Assembly: GCA_025353165.1 (NCBI GenBank)
Contig: JANXRE010000072.1
Coordinates: forward strand, 1-64,000
Origin: Acidobacteriota bacterium
GTDB lineage: Bacteria > Acidobacteriota > Terriglobia > Bryobacterales > Bryobacteraceae
Direction: 5' to 3'
Length of the DNA: 64,000 nt
Shown one piece after another: positions 1-8,320 of the stretch. Below the pieces are notes generated by a model. The model saw only the letters and a program-made list of their open reading frames with translations, did not search any database and was not told the origin of the DNA. Every line of letters starts with the position of its first letter. Position 1 is the first letter of the stretch. The position numbers were made by a program, and so were the translations under genes.

Positions 1-1
1 G

Positions 2-61
2 GCGCGGTTGCGATCCTTGAGCGCCGGGCCCGGCGTCAAAGCGTCCAAGAAGCGAAGATAA
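2..61 (+). CDS. possible 3' end of an unidentified gene
   Basis: A reading frame open from the window edge ends in TAA at 59-61 and encodes a basic tail finishing in KASKKRR. It is too short to identify. The stop lies 41 nt before a tRNA-Leu remnant, so it would be the gene upstream of that tRNA. It could equally be chance. Confidence 0.2.
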   Translation, partial: ARLRSLSAGPGVKASKKRR

Positions 62-80
62 GTGACCGGCCAAAATCCGG

Positions 81-86
81 TAGAAT
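81..86 (+). promoter_or_regulatory. putative -10 box of the tRNA-Leu remnant
   Basis: TAGAAT lies 16 bases before the first base of the tRNA-Leu 5' half at 103, a usual distance for a stable-RNA promoter. No convincing -35 hexamer is visible. Confidence 0.3.
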
Positions 87-102
87 GTAAGTGGCCAACC
101 GT

Positions 103-143
103 GCCGGAGTGTCGGAATTGGCAGACGAACCGGACTCAAAATC
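103..143 (+). pseudogene. 5' half of tRNA-Leu(CAA), broken in the anticodon arm
   Basis: The sequence has a GCCGGAG acceptor strand, a leucine-type D arm (GGAATTGGCAGAC) and an anticodon stem CCGGA with loop CTCAAAA (anticodon CAA at 137-139). After the loop, the pairing strand TCCGG, the long variable arm and the T arm are missing; the text continues TCATCCGCA. The tRNA is therefore cut just 3' of the anticodon. The following 18-nt core, GACTCAAAATCATCCGCA, recurs on the minus strand next to a second tRNA-Leu half, which points to a recombinase crossover in this loop. Confidence 0.7.
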
Positions 144-210
144 ATCCGCATAAACTTTTCAATCGTTCTAAGACCCATTTTTTTCAGCCAGATAGCTGAA
201 CCGTTGACCC

Positions 211-395
211 CTCTGGTATACTTACACAAGCCTTACACAGTTTGGCCATTTTGGAGGCCCGACCGCCATGCCAGAGAAACACACGATCCTCGGCGGCAAA
301 GTCCACGTTTACCGCCGCGACAACAGCAGCCTGTGGCAGTGTTCGACCTACCTCGCCGGCAAGAACCGAAGGGTCTCCACGAAGGAAGACGGCCT
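211..395 (+). repeat. left arm of large imperfect inverted repeat
   Basis: These 185 bases are repeated in inverted orientation at 558-745. The two arms differ by about four substitutions and three inserted bases, so they are diverged homologues and not a copy of one read. The arm carries the upstream region and first 43 codons of a recombinase gene. Confidence 0.85.
221..239 (+). promoter_or_regulatory. paired CTTACACA direct repeats, possible integrase arm sites
   Basis: CTTACACA occurs at 221-228 and 232-239, an 11-bp period that is about one helical turn. The pair is conserved in the inverted copy as TGTGTAAG at 717-724 and 728-735. It sits between the tRNA junction and the recombinase start, where arm-type or Xis binding sites are usually found. 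The function is inferred from position only. Confidence 0.4.
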
Positions 396-558
396 CGCCA
401 AGGCCAAGGACTTCGCCGAGGACTGGTTTCTCGGGCTGCGCGGGAAAGTCCGGAATGGTGAAATAACCGGCGAAAAAACCTTCCGCGAAGCCGCCGTGCA
501 ATTCGAGCGCGAATACCAGATCATCACCGAGGGCCAACGCAACGCCGAGTACGTTCAA
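268..558 (+). pseudogene. truncated site-specific tyrosine recombinase (phage-type integrase), N-terminal part
   Basis: The 97 codons from ATG 268 encode an integrase-like N-terminal region: a basic, strand-rich stretch (KVHVYRRDNSSLWQCSTYL) that resembles the AP2-like arm-binding domain, then a helix with EKTFREAAVQFEREYQ, typical of the start of the SAM-like core-binding domain. At about 558 the frame runs into the inverted copy of its own 5' end and becomes meaningless until the stop at 685-687. The catalytic domain with its R-H-R-Y residues is absent, so the gene cannot be active. It lies next to a tRNA, as expected for an integrase. The assignment rests on N-terminal features only. Confidence 0.6.
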
Positions 559-685
559 GGCCGTCTTCCTTCGTGGAAACCCTTCGGTTCTTGCCGGCGA
601 GGTAGGTCGAACACTGCCACAGGCTGCTGTTGTCGCGGCGGTAAACGTGGACTTTGCCCCCGAGGATCGTGTGTTTCACTGGCAT
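558..685 (-). pseudogene. second truncated recombinase start, minus strand
   Basis: From ATG at 685-683 the minus strand reads MPVKHTILGG and continues almost identically to the plus-strand copy for 43 residues, with Glu3 replaced by Val. It then breaks at the palindrome junction near 558. Only the first part of the N-terminal region is left. It is convergent with the copy at 268. Together they show that two related elements existed here. Confidence 0.6.
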
Positions 686-745
686 AGGCGGTCGGGCCTC
701 CAAAAAACGGCCAAACTGTGTAAGGCTTGTGTAAGTATACCAGAG
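558..745 (-). repeat. right arm of large imperfect inverted repeat
   Basis: This is the reverse complement of 211-395 at roughly 96% identity, with GGTTTTTTGG-type length differences and a few substitutions. The arms are separated by about 160 bases belonging to the left recombinase. Such a long palindrome could form a cruciform and is often unstable, which may explain the truncations. Confidence 0.85.
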
Positions 746-811
746 ATGTCAGTTGTTTATGTATGTGACTGAAGACAGGATACTTATATCTTGTAATATT
801 TTACTGCGGAT

Positions 812-852
812 GATTTTGAGTCTGCTGCGTCTGCCGATTCCGCCACTTCCCC
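812..852 (-). pseudogene. 5' half of a second tRNA-Leu(CAA)
   Basis: Reading from 852 down: GGGGAAG acceptor strand, leucine-type D arm (GCGGAATCGGCAGAC), anticodon stem GCAGA and loop CTCAAAA. After the loop the expected TCTGC is replaced by TCATCCGCA, the same junction as at 103-150. The body of this tRNA differs clearly from the left one, so these are two different leucine tRNA genes broken at the same point. The 3' half is not in the window. The 5' end lies 1 nt beyond the stop codon of the aldolase gene. Confidence 0.7.
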
Positions 853-853
853 A

Positions 854-1624
854 TCAACTCGATCCTAACAAACCTGCGATCTCGCTCGCCTTCTCCAGCA
901 GCATTCCCACCTCGCTCGAGCAGCCGAGAAAGCGCATGCCGCGCTCTTTCCAGAACTTCGCGAGCGGCAGCGTGCGTGTCTGCGTTCCCGGCGCAACGCC
1001 GTGGGCGATGCAGGAATCGCGAATCTGTTCCATGGCCTCGACCATCTTCGGGTGTTGGAATTCACCGGGCACGCCCAACGAAATCGACAGGTCCACCGGG
1101 CCGACCATCACCGCATCGATGCCCTTCACCGACAGCAACTCGTCCCGCATCTCGACCGCGCGCTTCGTCTCGATCTGCAGCACCACCATCGTGTTCGCGT
1201 TCCCGTGCTCCACCACTTCGGCGATCGACGCCTTCGCATAATCGATGTGCGCCGCGTTCAGGCCGCACCCGCGAAGGCCGGCGGGCGGAAACTTCGTCCA
1301 ACTGACCGCGCGTTCCAGTACTTCCACCGACTCGACCCGCGGAAACATGACACCCTGGGCGCCGCAATCCAAAGCCCGGGCGATCAACCCGTACTCCAGG
1401 CTGACTACGCGGACAATCGGGCACAGGCCCGCGCGGACCGAGGCGTAACACACCTCGCGCACAGTCTCGATATTGAACCAGCCGTGCTCGGTATCGATGA
1501 AGGCCCAATCGAATCCGGCGGCGGCGAGGATGCGCGCAATCTCTGGCGAGGCGAGTTGCGCGAAACTCGTGCCGACTTGCAGCTTGCCTTGGGCCAGCGC
1601 TTGCTTAACTCGGTTTGAATGCAT
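854..1624 (-). CDS. HpcH/HpaI-type aldolase
   Basis: 256-aa class II aldolase of the HpcH/HpaI family, which cleaves or forms 4-hydroxy-2-oxoacids with a divalent metal and pyruvate. Visible family marks are FIDTEHGWF near residues 43-50 (catalytic His about 47), GVMFPRVESVE, a QIETKRAVEM segment with the metal-binding Glu, and VMVGPVDLSISLG. I start at ATG 1624 (MHSNRVK) because the longer open frame upstream is arginine/serine-rich shadow sequence over bshC. This start overlaps the end of bshC by 20 bp, suggesting co-transcription. The substrate cannot be told; 2-keto-3-deoxy acid sugars are the usual range. Confidence 0.85.
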   Translation of the reverse strand: MHSNRVKQALAQGKLQVGTSFAQLASPEIARILAAAGFDWAFIDTEHGWFNIETVREVCYASVRAGLCPIVRVVSLEYGLIARALDCGAQGVMFPRVESVEVLERAVSWTKFPPAGLRGCGLNAAHIDYAKASIAEVVEHGNANTMVVLQIETKRAVEMRDELLSVKGIDAVMVGPVDLSISLGVPGEFQHPKMVEAMEQIRDSCIAHGVAPGTQTRTLPLAKFWKERGMRFLGCSSEVGMLLEKASEIAGLLGSS

Positions 1625-3185
1625 GGTGATCCGGGCAATCCAGATTGATCCGCTCGTAGATCTCGCGGAAAAGATCGAACCCGTGCTTGGCGACGAACGG
1701 CAGGATGGAGTACAGCCGCTCCTGCAGGTGCTTGTTCGGATAGAGAAGCCCCGCCAGGAACCGGGCTTCGTCGCCCGCTCGCGTGTCGCGTCGAATTGCT
1801 TCGTGCTCGGATTTCTTCCGGATCTTCGACAACTGGTGCTGAATCTTAGCACGGCTCTTTTCCAGCGCCGCTACGAGCGTGGGATCGAAGTGGCCCAGAT
1901 CCTGCCCCAGCCGGAAGAGCGCCGCTTCCACCGAGCACGTGGTTTCCTCGAAGCTCTGGTGCAGTTCCGCCGGCACCAGCCGCTGTGCAATCGCTTCGCG
2001 CAATCCGGCTTCGCCCTCGAACACCGCCGGCCATTCCAGGCGGTACCGCTCCAGCAGCTTTTCCGCCCGCGAATCCAGCAGCGTGAAACTCGCCCGATGC
2101 TCCACCACGGGCATCCTGCCAAGCAGGGCTTCGTACAGCACCTCAGCCTGCGCCATGTAGGCCAGTTCCGCCGGTCCGCCGATGTACATCACGGTCGGCA
2201 GCATGTAATCCTGCATGACGGGACGAAGCAGCGCGTTCGGCGAAAGGTGCTCGGCGGAGGAAGCCAGTTCTTCGGCCGAGTACCGCCGATCCTTCGAAAC
2301 GTAATTCCCGTTCTGGCTCTTTAGCGAGATTCGCCGCCCGCCGTCGAGCACGAAGAACAGCGAAGTGTTCGCTTCGACGTGGACCTGCGCGTGATAGCCC
2401 GCGTCCTCTAATTCGACGTTGCGCGCCAGCAGCGCTCGCTTCAGCTCCGGCGCTTGCGAGATCGCCTGCCGGAGCAAAGGCCCGCCGATCCGCCGCACGT
2501 CTTCGGCCAGCGGGTCCAGGTAGAGCAGGTCGAATCCGCTGAGCAAGGATCTGACGAGTTGACGGAACGATTCTCCCAGCGTGACGCCCGGGCGGTAGGC
2601 TTGCGCCACCAGGTCCGATACCTCATCGCCAAAAGGAAACGCGCTCAACAGGTCGCGAAGTTGAGCCACCGGCACCGAGTCGAATGGGATTTGCCCAACC
2701 GGCCTTTGCCCGTCCGACCGGCCCTCGCCGCGCAGTGCAACGGGTTGATGATCCGCCCCGAACGCCCATGCATGATCCACTTCCGCGAGGTCGTGATCCT
2801 CGGTCGCGAGCCAGAACACGGGTACCGCCGGAATCCCTTGCGCGGTCAGGTGCGCCGCGATGCGAGCGGCGGTCAGCGCCTTGTAGACCGTGTACGCCGG
2901 GCCGGAGAACAAACCGACCTGCTGCCCGGTTACGACCGCTACCGTGCCCGGTAGGGCGAGTAGCGCGAGCGCCGGGCTATCGCCGTTCTGTGTCCGGAGC
3001 GCTTCCACCAGGGCCTTCCGCCGTTCTTCCGGATAATCGATCGCCGCGGCGGCGGCCCGTGCGGCCTGCAAATTCCTGGGAGCGTGCCGGTAAAACTTGG
3101 AAACCCGCTCGAAATGGTAGGTGAAATCCGTGAACAGACGGCTGGCGTGAGGCAGTTCGGTTTGGCGAAGACAAGCTGCTTCCAT
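1605..3185 (-). CDS. bshC: bacillithiol biosynthesis cysteine-adding enzyme BshC
   Basis: 526-aa putative cysteine ligase that adds Cys to GlcN-malate in the last step of bacillithiol synthesis. Typical BshC segments are TGQQVGLFSGPAYTVYK, VFWLATEDHDLAEV and, in the C-terminal half, MYIGGPAELAYMAQ. A long coiled-coil-like stretch (LEKSRAKIQHQLSKIRKKSEHEA) matches the family's helical region. ATG 3185 is preferred; an in-frame TTG at 3197 would add four residues. The length is normal for the family. bshA and bshB are not in the window. It implies a low-molecular-weight thiol redox system, as known in Acidobacteriota. Confidence 0.92.
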   Translation of the reverse strand: MEAACLRQTELPHASRLFTDFTYHFERVSKFYRHAPRNLQAARAAAAAIDYPEERRKALVEALRTQNGDSPALALLALPGTVAVVTGQQVGLFSGPAYTVYKALTAARIAAHLTAQGIPAVPVFWLATEDHDLAEVDHAWAFGADHQPVALRGEGRSDGQRPVGQIPFDSVPVAQLRDLLSAFPFGDEVSDLVAQAYRPGVTLGESFRQLVRSLLSGFDLLYLDPLAEDVRRIGGPLLRQAISQAPELKRALLARNVELEDAGYHAQVHVEANTSLFFVLDGGRRISLKSQNGNYVSKDRRYSAEELASSAEHLSPNALLRPVMQDYMLPTVMYIGGPAELAYMAQAEVLYEALLGRMPVVEHRASFTLLDSRAEKLLERYRLEWPAVFEGEAGLREAIAQRLVPAELHQSFEETTCSVEAALFRLGQDLGHFDPTLVAALEKSRAKIQHQLSKIRKKSEHEAIRRDTRAGDEARFLAGLLYPNKHLQERLYSILPFVAKHGFDLFREIYERINLDCPDHHAFKPS

Positions 3186-3276
3186 GAAACAATCCAAAGT
3201 TAGCAGATGATTCCCGGCAGCCGAAAGTCGCGTGAAAACGGTATCTTGGATGTAAGGCCTCGATTCTCCAAATTAT

Positions 3277-3603
3277 ATGGAAGATAAGGATTTCCAGCGC
3301 AAGTCCGACCAGGCGCTCGACGACCTAAACCGGAAGCTCGCCGCAGCCGGCGACCGGTACGACTTCGAGGCGGATTTCAACGCCGGCGCCCTGACGATCG
3401 AGTTCGACCACCCGCCTGCCCGGTTCGTGGTCAGCCCGAACTCGCCGGTTCGTCAAATCTGGGTTTCGGCCCTCACCAAAAGCTTCAAGCTGGACTGGAA
3501 CGAGACTCGCGGCGCCTTCGTCCTTGCCGGTACCGGCCAGACCCTCATGGAATTGATCCAATCCGCCATCGGCACGCATACGGGGGAAGAGGTCACCCTC
3601 TAA
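3277..3603 (+). CDS. cyaY: CyaY, frataxin-like iron protein
   Basis: 108-aa frataxin homologue. Acidic N-terminal helix (QALDDLNRKL), strands around FEADFNAGALTIEFD, the family signature VVSPNSPVRQIWVSA and SFKLDW. Frataxins bind iron on the acidic helix and regulate IscS-type iron-sulfur cluster assembly. The gene is divergent from bshC across 91 bp and begins a tight set with hemW (8-bp gap) and ltaE. Its place before HemW, a [4Fe-4S] radical SAM protein of heme metabolism, fits a role in iron/heme supply. Confidence 0.88.
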   Translation: MEDKDFQRKSDQALDDLNRKLAAAGDRYDFEADFNAGALTIEFDHPPARFVVSPNSPVRQIWVSALTKSFKLDWNETRGAFVLAGTGQTLMELIQSAIGTHTGEEVTL

Positions 3604-3611
3604 AGCCAGGC

Positions 3612-4703
3612 ATGGCGGGAGTCTACATCTCGTTTCCCTTCTGCGCGCAGAAGTGCACGTACTGCAACTTCGCCAGCGGCGTCATGCCCCGGGAACTGGA
3701 GCGCGACTACATGACCGCCCTGCAAGCGGAACTCGCGTCTCACGTGTGGCGGTGGGTGCCCGAAACCGTCTACCTGGGCGGCGGAACCCCGAGTCAGATC
3801 GAGCCCGGGATGCTCGCGCGCCTGCTCTCCCGGATCCCGGCCGGGCCGTGGAAGGAGGCGACCATGGAAGCCGCGCCCGGCTCGCTGGACGAGGCGCGCG
3901 TCAGGTCGTGGCTGGAATGCGGAATCAATCGCGTCTCCCTCGGAGTGCAATCCTTTGCGCCCCGTGAACTCGCGCGAACCGCACGGAAACACAGAGCGGA
4001 AACCGTCGCCAACGATGTGGAACTCCTGCGCCGCAACGGTATCGACCGCATCAACATCGATCTCATCGCCGGACTCCCCGGCCAGACCGCGGAAACCTGG
4101 GCTGAGTCGCTCCACTGGATCGAACGGCTATCGCCGGACCACGTTTCGGTCTACATGCTCGAGGTGGACGAAGACAGCCGGCTGGGGCGGGAGATCCTCG
4201 CCGGAGGGCTTCGTTACGGCGCGGCGGACACGCCTGGCGACGACCTCATCGTGGAGCTCTACGAGACCGCGGTGGATCGTTTGGCGGCGCTCGGGCTGGA
4301 GCGTTACGAAATCTCCAACTTCGCCCGGCCGGGGCACGAATCCTTGCACAACCTGAAATACTGGCGGTTCGAGCCTTACGCCGGGTTCGGCGCGGATGCG
4401 CACTCCTTCGACGGAACGAACCGGATTCAGAATGTGGAAACGGCTGCGGAGTATGTCGGACGGTGGCGCGGCGGCCAATCTCCGGCGTGTCACTCCGAGC
4501 CGGCTAACCCGCGGGAAGAACGCTTTTTCGTCGGCCTCCGGCTGATGGATGGCATCCGGCCAGAAATCGAAGATTGGCTTCGTTTCGAAGAGCCGATTGG
4601 ACGGTTCCTGGGCGAGGGACTGTTGGAGCGCGACAACGACGTGCTGCGCCTCACTCGCCGCGGAGTCCTCCTGTCGAATGAAGTCTTTAGCGAGTTTATT
4701 TGA
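3612..4703 (+). CDS. hemW: HemW, radical SAM heme chaperone
   Basis: 363-aa HemN-like radical SAM protein. The cluster motif CAQKCTYC provides Cys11, Cys15 and Cys18, followed by the Asn-Phe (CNF) seen in HemW; true HemN oxidases have CxxxCxxCxC, so the missing fourth Cys supports HemW, a heme-binding chaperone, over coproporphyrinogen oxidase. Further marks are YLGGGTPS, GVQSF, IDLIAGLPGQT and the YEISNFARPG segment near residue 235. The start ATG lies 8 nt after cyaY. It is probably co-transcribed with cyaY and ltaE. Confidence 0.9.
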   Translation: MAGVYISFPFCAQKCTYCNFASGVMPRELERDYMTALQAELASHVWRWVPETVYLGGGTPSQIEPGMLARLLSRIPAGPWKEATMEAAPGSLDEARVRSWLECGINRVSLGVQSFAPRELARTARKHRAETVANDVELLRRNGIDRINIDLIAGLPGQTAETWAESLHWIERLSPDHVSVYMLEVDEDSRLGREILAGGLRYGAADTPGDDLIVELYETAVDRLAALGLERYEISNFARPGHESLHNLKYWRFEPYAGFGADAHSFDGTNRIQNVETAAEYVGRWRGGQSPACHSEPANPREERFFVGLRLMDGIRPEIEDWLRFEEPIGRFLGEGLLERDNDVLRLTRRGVLLSNEVFSEFI

Positions 4704-4706
4704 GAG

Positions 4707-5741
4707 ATGAACGACCTTATTGATCTCCGCAGCGACACCGTGACCCGCCCCACCCCCGCCATGCGCCGGGCCATGGCCGAAGCGGAAGTGGGCGACGATG
4801 TTTACGGCGAGGATCCCACCGTAAACTGCCTGGAACGGCGCGCGGCTGAGATCTTCGGTAAGGAAGCGGCCCTGTTCGTGCCGACCGGCACGATGGGAAA
4901 CACGATTGCAATCAAAATTCACACGCATCACGGGCAGGAGGTCATTTGCGACGCCCGCGCCCACATCCTCGATTGGGAATTGTCGATGACGGCGTGGTTC
5001 TCGGGTTGCCTGGTGCGAACGATCGAGTCGCCGGACGGTATTTTGAGGTGGGATCGAATCCGGCGCTGTCTGCGGCCCGCCGGACCGAACAACGCTCCCA
5101 CCGCGCTGATCGAGATCGAGAACACGCACAACATGGCCGGCGGGACTGTCTATCCGATCGAGATCATCCGCGAGATATGCGCCGAGACGCACCACCTCGG
5201 GTTGAAGGTCCACATGGACGGCGCACGCGTCTTCAACGCGTCCGTGGCCTGCGGGCTCCCGGTGCACGAGATCGCCCGCGACGTGGATAGCGTCATGTTC
5301 TGTCTGTCGAAGGGACTCGGCGCGCCCGCGGGATCCATGGTGGTTGGCACGAAGGAAGCCATCGCGCTGGGCCGTTCGTATCGCAAGCGCCTTGGGGGCG
5401 GCATGCGGCAAGCGGGGGTGCTCGCCGCGGCGGGGTTGATCGCCCTTCAGGAGATGCCCGCGCGCTTGCACGAAGACCATACGAACGCGCGCTTCCTCGC
5501 CGATTCGCTCGCGAGTATTTCGGGCTTAAACGTCACTCCGCCACAGACCAACATCGTCATCTTCGACGTCGGCGGGACAGGGCACGCCGCGCCCGACATC
5601 AGCCGGCGCCTGAAGGAGCGCGGCGTGCTGATCAATCCGGTGAACACGCCCGGGACAACGATGCGGGCGGTCACGCACTACGACGCGCCGCGCGCCGCGT
5701 GCGAACACGCCGTCGAAGTCATCCTCAGCGTCCTTCACTAA
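4707..5741 (+). CDS. ltaE: low-specificity L-threonine aldolase
   Basis: 344-aa fold-type I PLP enzyme that splits threonine/allo-threonine into glycine and acetaldehyde. [13 protein letters not shown] at the N terminus, [10 protein letters not shown], an ENTHN motif near 139-142, HMDGAR near 169-174 and the PLP lysine in CLSKGLGAP (Lys202) are all present. It starts 3 nt after hemW. Its 3' end overlaps by 17 bp, tail to tail, with a second PLP enzyme of hydroxyamino-acid metabolism on the other strand. Confidence 0.9.
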   Translation: MNDLIDLRSDTVTRPTPAMRRAMAEAEVGDDVYGEDPTVNCLERRAAEIFGKEAALFVPTGTMGNTIAIKIHTHHGQEVICDARAHILDWELSMTAWFSGCLVRTIESPDGILRWDRIRRCLRPAGPNNAPTALIEIENTHNMAGGTVYPIEIIREICAETHHLGLKVHMDGARVFNASVACGLPVHEIARDVDSVMFCLSKGLGAPAGSMVVGTKEAIALGRSYRKRLGGGMRQAGVLAAAGLIALQEMPARLHEDHTNARFLADSLASISGLNVTPPQTNIVIFDVGGTGHAAPDISRRLKERGVLINPVNTPGTTMRAVTHYDAPRAACEHAVEVILSVLH

Positions 5742-6711
5742 GGATCGAGGCGAGCACGTCCTGGTCGACGTTTCCGCCGGACAGAATCACTCCCACGCGC
5801 TTGATTTCCAGCGGCAACTTTCGGAACAGAACCGCCGCCGCCGCTACGGCGCCGCTCGGCTCGACCAGGATCTTCATTCTCGACAAAAGAAACCGCACCG
5901 CCGCCTTGATCTCGTCTTCGCTGACCAGAACGACGTCTTCGACCAGCCGCTGAATCACCGGAAACGTCAACGTCCCGGGTTTCGGCGATCGTAAACCGTC
6001 CGCGATTGTCTCCGGCAGTTCGATGCCGACGCGTTCCCCTTTCCGCACCGACAGCCACGTGTCGTTCGCGAGTTCCGGTTCGACGCCGAAAATACGGATA
6101 CCCGGGGCCAGCGCCTTAGCCGCGATGGCGCAGCCCGCGATCAGGCCGCCGCCGCCAATGCACACCGCCAGCGCGCCCAGATCGCCAACCTCGGCGAGCA
6201 GCTCGGCTGCCGTGGTGCCCGCGCCCGCCATCGTCCACGGGTGGTCGTACGGAGGGACAAGCGTCGCGCCGGTCTCCGCCGCGATCTTCGCGCCGATCGC
6301 CTCGCGATCTTCGCGCAGACGGTCGTAGGTGACGATTTCCGCGCCGTTCGCGCGCGTCGCCGCCACTTTGGATTTCGGCGCATCCGCGGGCATCACGACA
6401 ATGGCCCGCGCGCCAACCTCTTTCGCCGCGATCGCCACCGCCTGCGCGTGATTGCCCGATGAGAACGCCACCACGCCGCGCGCCAGATCCGGCTTCGGGA
6501 TCGAAAACAAGAAGTTGGCCGCGCCCCGAATCTTGAACGCGCCGCCGCGTTGCAAGTTCTCGCATTTAAAAAACGCCTGCACGCCCGCCTCCCGATCGAA
6601 GCTGCGCGATGTCATCACGGGCGTGCGCCTGGCAATCGGCGCGATCCGCGCGGCTGCCCCGCGAATATCGTTTAAGGTGACTTCAGTATCCGGCGCGCTT
6701 GTCCACGACAT
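5725..6711 (-). CDS. PLP-dependent serine/threonine dehydratase or serine racemase
   Basis: 328-aa fold-type II PLP enzyme. The Schiff-base lysine lies in the motif around FKIRGA (Lys60), the Ser/Asn substrate loop is SSGNHAQ, and the phosphate-binding loop GGGGLIAG is near 188. Size and the lack of a C-terminal ACT domain match catabolic threonine dehydratase or serine racemase, not biosynthetic IlvA. The start at ATG 6711 gives a 29-bp overlap with the upstream hydroxyacid dehydrogenase gene; a longer in-frame extension was rejected because it covers that gene. Products would be 2-oxobutanoate or pyruvate, which the neighbour could reduce. Confidence 0.85.
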   Translation of the reverse strand: MSWTSAPDTEVTLNDIRGAAARIAPIARRTPVMTSRSFDREAGVQAFFKCENLQRGGAFKIRGAANFLFSIPKPDLARGVVAFSSGNHAQAVAIAAKEVGARAIVVMPADAPKSKVAATRANGAEIVTYDRLREDREAIGAKIAAETGATLVPPYDHPWTMAGAGTTAAELLAEVGDLGALAVCIGGGGLIAGCAIAAKALAPGIRIFGVEPELANDTWLSVRKGERVGIELPETIADGLRSPKPGTLTFPVIQRLVEDVVLVSEDEIKAAVRFLLSRMKILVEPSGAVAAAAVLFRKLPLEIKRVGVILSGGNVDQDVLASILSEGR

Positions 6712-7645
6712 TTTCCAGTGGTTCTCCCTTGATGAAATGATCGAAGTTCCGGACGAACATCTCCATCGCCAGTTCGACCCAGCCGGCGGTGTGATCCGCC
6801 GTATGCGGCGACAACAGTACATTCGGCAACGTCCAGAACGGATGTTCGGGAGGCAGCGGTTCGACAGCGAATACATCGAGCGCCGCGCCGCGAATGCTGC
6901 CGGACTGCAACGCGGCGATCAGGGCTGGCTCGTCGATGACCGGACCGCGGCCGACGTTGATCACCACCGCGTTGGGCCGCATGGCCTCGATCTCGGCAGG
7001 GCCGATCAGGCCGCGGGTCTCCCCGGTCAGCGGAGCGGCCACCACGATGTAGTCCGACACCGAAATCATGCTGCGGATCCGATCCGGCGTGTAAACGGCG
7101 TCGACAATCGGATCGGCTTCCGACAGCACGGGCCGCCGCCGCAGAGCGCAAACCCGCATCCCGACCGCATGTCCGAGACGCGCCGCCGCTCGCCCTATCT
7201 CACCAAATCCGACAACCCCCATTGTCCGCCCGGCGAGCATCTCGACATCGAATGTCTCCCAGCGCCCCGCCTCCTGGTTTCGCGCCATCCGCCGGAGATC
7301 CTTCGCGAAGTAGAGCGCCGCGCCGAGCACGAATTCTCCCAGCGAGGCCGCAAACACTCCGCGCCCGTTCGTAAGCGGAACGGCACTCTCGATGAGTTCG
7401 GGAAACAAAGCCAGCTCCACGCCCGCCGAGAGATTGTGGACCCACCGCGCGTTCGCAGCCAGCGGGAAGACGGCGCGCAGCAGATCGCCGCCCCACATCG
7501 CGTTGAGGATGATGCCGGCACCGGGCGCGGCCTCGACGACCGCATCGAGAGTTTCGCCGACGGTTACTCGAACGGGCCCGGGCAGGTGGTCGAGAGGCTG
7601 CAGGTGTTTGGCGGCGGGATTTGACAGAACGAGGAGGTTCACCAT
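6683..7645 (-). CDS. D-2-hydroxyacid dehydrogenase (NAD-dependent)
   Basis: 320-aa member of the D-isomer-specific 2-hydroxyacid dehydrogenase family. Rossmann motif VVGFGEIGRAAA near 143-154, arginine-containing NVGRGPVIDEPAL near 230, a DVFAVEPLP segment with the catalytic Glu and the catalytic His in LLSPHTAD near 283. The substrate is not evident. It is translationally coupled to the downstream dehydratase (29-bp overlap), so both may act on the same amino-acid/oxo-acid pool. Confidence 0.85.
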   Translation of the reverse strand: MVNLLVLSNPAAKHLQPLDHLPGPVRVTVGETLDAVVEAAPGAGIILNAMWGGDLLRAVFPLAANARWVHNLSAGVELALFPELIESAVPLTNGRGVFAASLGEFVLGAALYFAKDLRRMARNQEAGRWETFDVEMLAGRTMGVVGFGEIGRAAARLGHAVGMRVCALRRRPVLSEADPIVDAVYTPDRIRSMISVSDYIVVAAPLTGETRGLIGPAEIEAMRPNAVVINVGRGPVIDEPALIAALQSGSIRGAALDVFAVEPLPPEHPFWTLPNVLLSPHTADHTAGWVELAMEMFVRNFDHFIKGEPLENVVDKRAGY

Positions 7646-7684
7646 GCGAAACCTTCAGGATACGGCAGGCCGTGTGAGAAACTA

Positions 7685-8320
7685 ATGACAGTGCCGGAGA
7701 TTTGCAGTTGCGGAGCGCGGTTACCCGAGGATGCCCGATTCTGTCACAAGTGCGGTAAGCCGCAGCGTGACTCGGACATCGAGGTCGTTCCGCCCGTCAT
7801 TGCTCCGCCGCCGCCCCCGATCGAGGCCGCGCCTGTTCGTCCCGATCCGGCCATCGGATTCCGCAACCCGCTCGCGGTGCGCCCGGCTTTTTTTGCTTCG
7901 CTCGCGGGTTTCCTGATGGCGGGAGTTGCCGGACAAATCTACGAGGCGCTACCGCTCTTAGCGATGCTGGGCGCCGGCGCGTTCGCGGTTTATCTGTACC
8001 GGCGCAGGACCGGATTGCCGGTTTCGATTCAGAACGGCATTCACATCGGATGGATCACCGGCGTGTTTTCGTTTGTCACCGCCATGATCCTGGTGGCGAT
8101 CATAACTGTCACCCTCGCCAACAGCGATCCCGAAGCGATTGTCAAAGCCTCGCTGGGGTCCAGGTATAGTCCGGAGCTTGCGAGAAAGACGGTTGAGATG
8201 TATCGCAGCCCGCAGGGTCTGATGTCGATGATCGGCGCGGCGTTTCTCGTGTGCGCTGTCATGCCGACCTTAGGGGGAGCGCTCAGCGCTCTTCTTCGCC
8301 GGCGCGGCGAAACGCCTTAG
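7685..8320 (+). CDS. zinc-ribbon membrane protein of unknown function
   Basis: 211 aa. The N terminus is a short zinc ribbon (CSCG...CHKCG, residues 7-25), followed by a proline-rich linker (VVPPVIAPPPPPIEAAP) and four hydrophobic segments at roughly 58-80, 83-100, 118-142 and 180-205. A charged 30-residue stretch containing YSPELARKTVEMYRS lies between the last two. This layout is common among uncharacterised bacterial membrane proteins. It is divergent from the dehydrogenase and its stop overlaps the convergent exporter gene by 4 bp. Confidence 0.7.
   Translation: MTVPEICSCGARLPEDARFCHKCGKPQRDSDIEVVPPVIAPPPPPIEAAPVRPDPAIGFRNPLAVRPAFFASLAGFLMAGVAGQIYEALPLLAMLGAGAFAVYLYRRRTGLPVSIQNGIHIGWITGVFSFVTAMILVAIITVTLANSDPEAIVKASLGSRYSPELARKTVEMYRSPQGLMSMIGAAFLVCAVMPTLGGALSALLRRRGETP

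Noticed and set aside
184-558. 124-codon minus-strand frame over the left integrase remnant
   Set aside because: Hydrophobic shadow of the integrase; the plus-strand frame has the start conserved in both inverted copies.
4128-5480. 450-codon minus-strand frame over hemW and ltaE
   Set aside because: Crosses two well-identified genes and has no recognisable domain.
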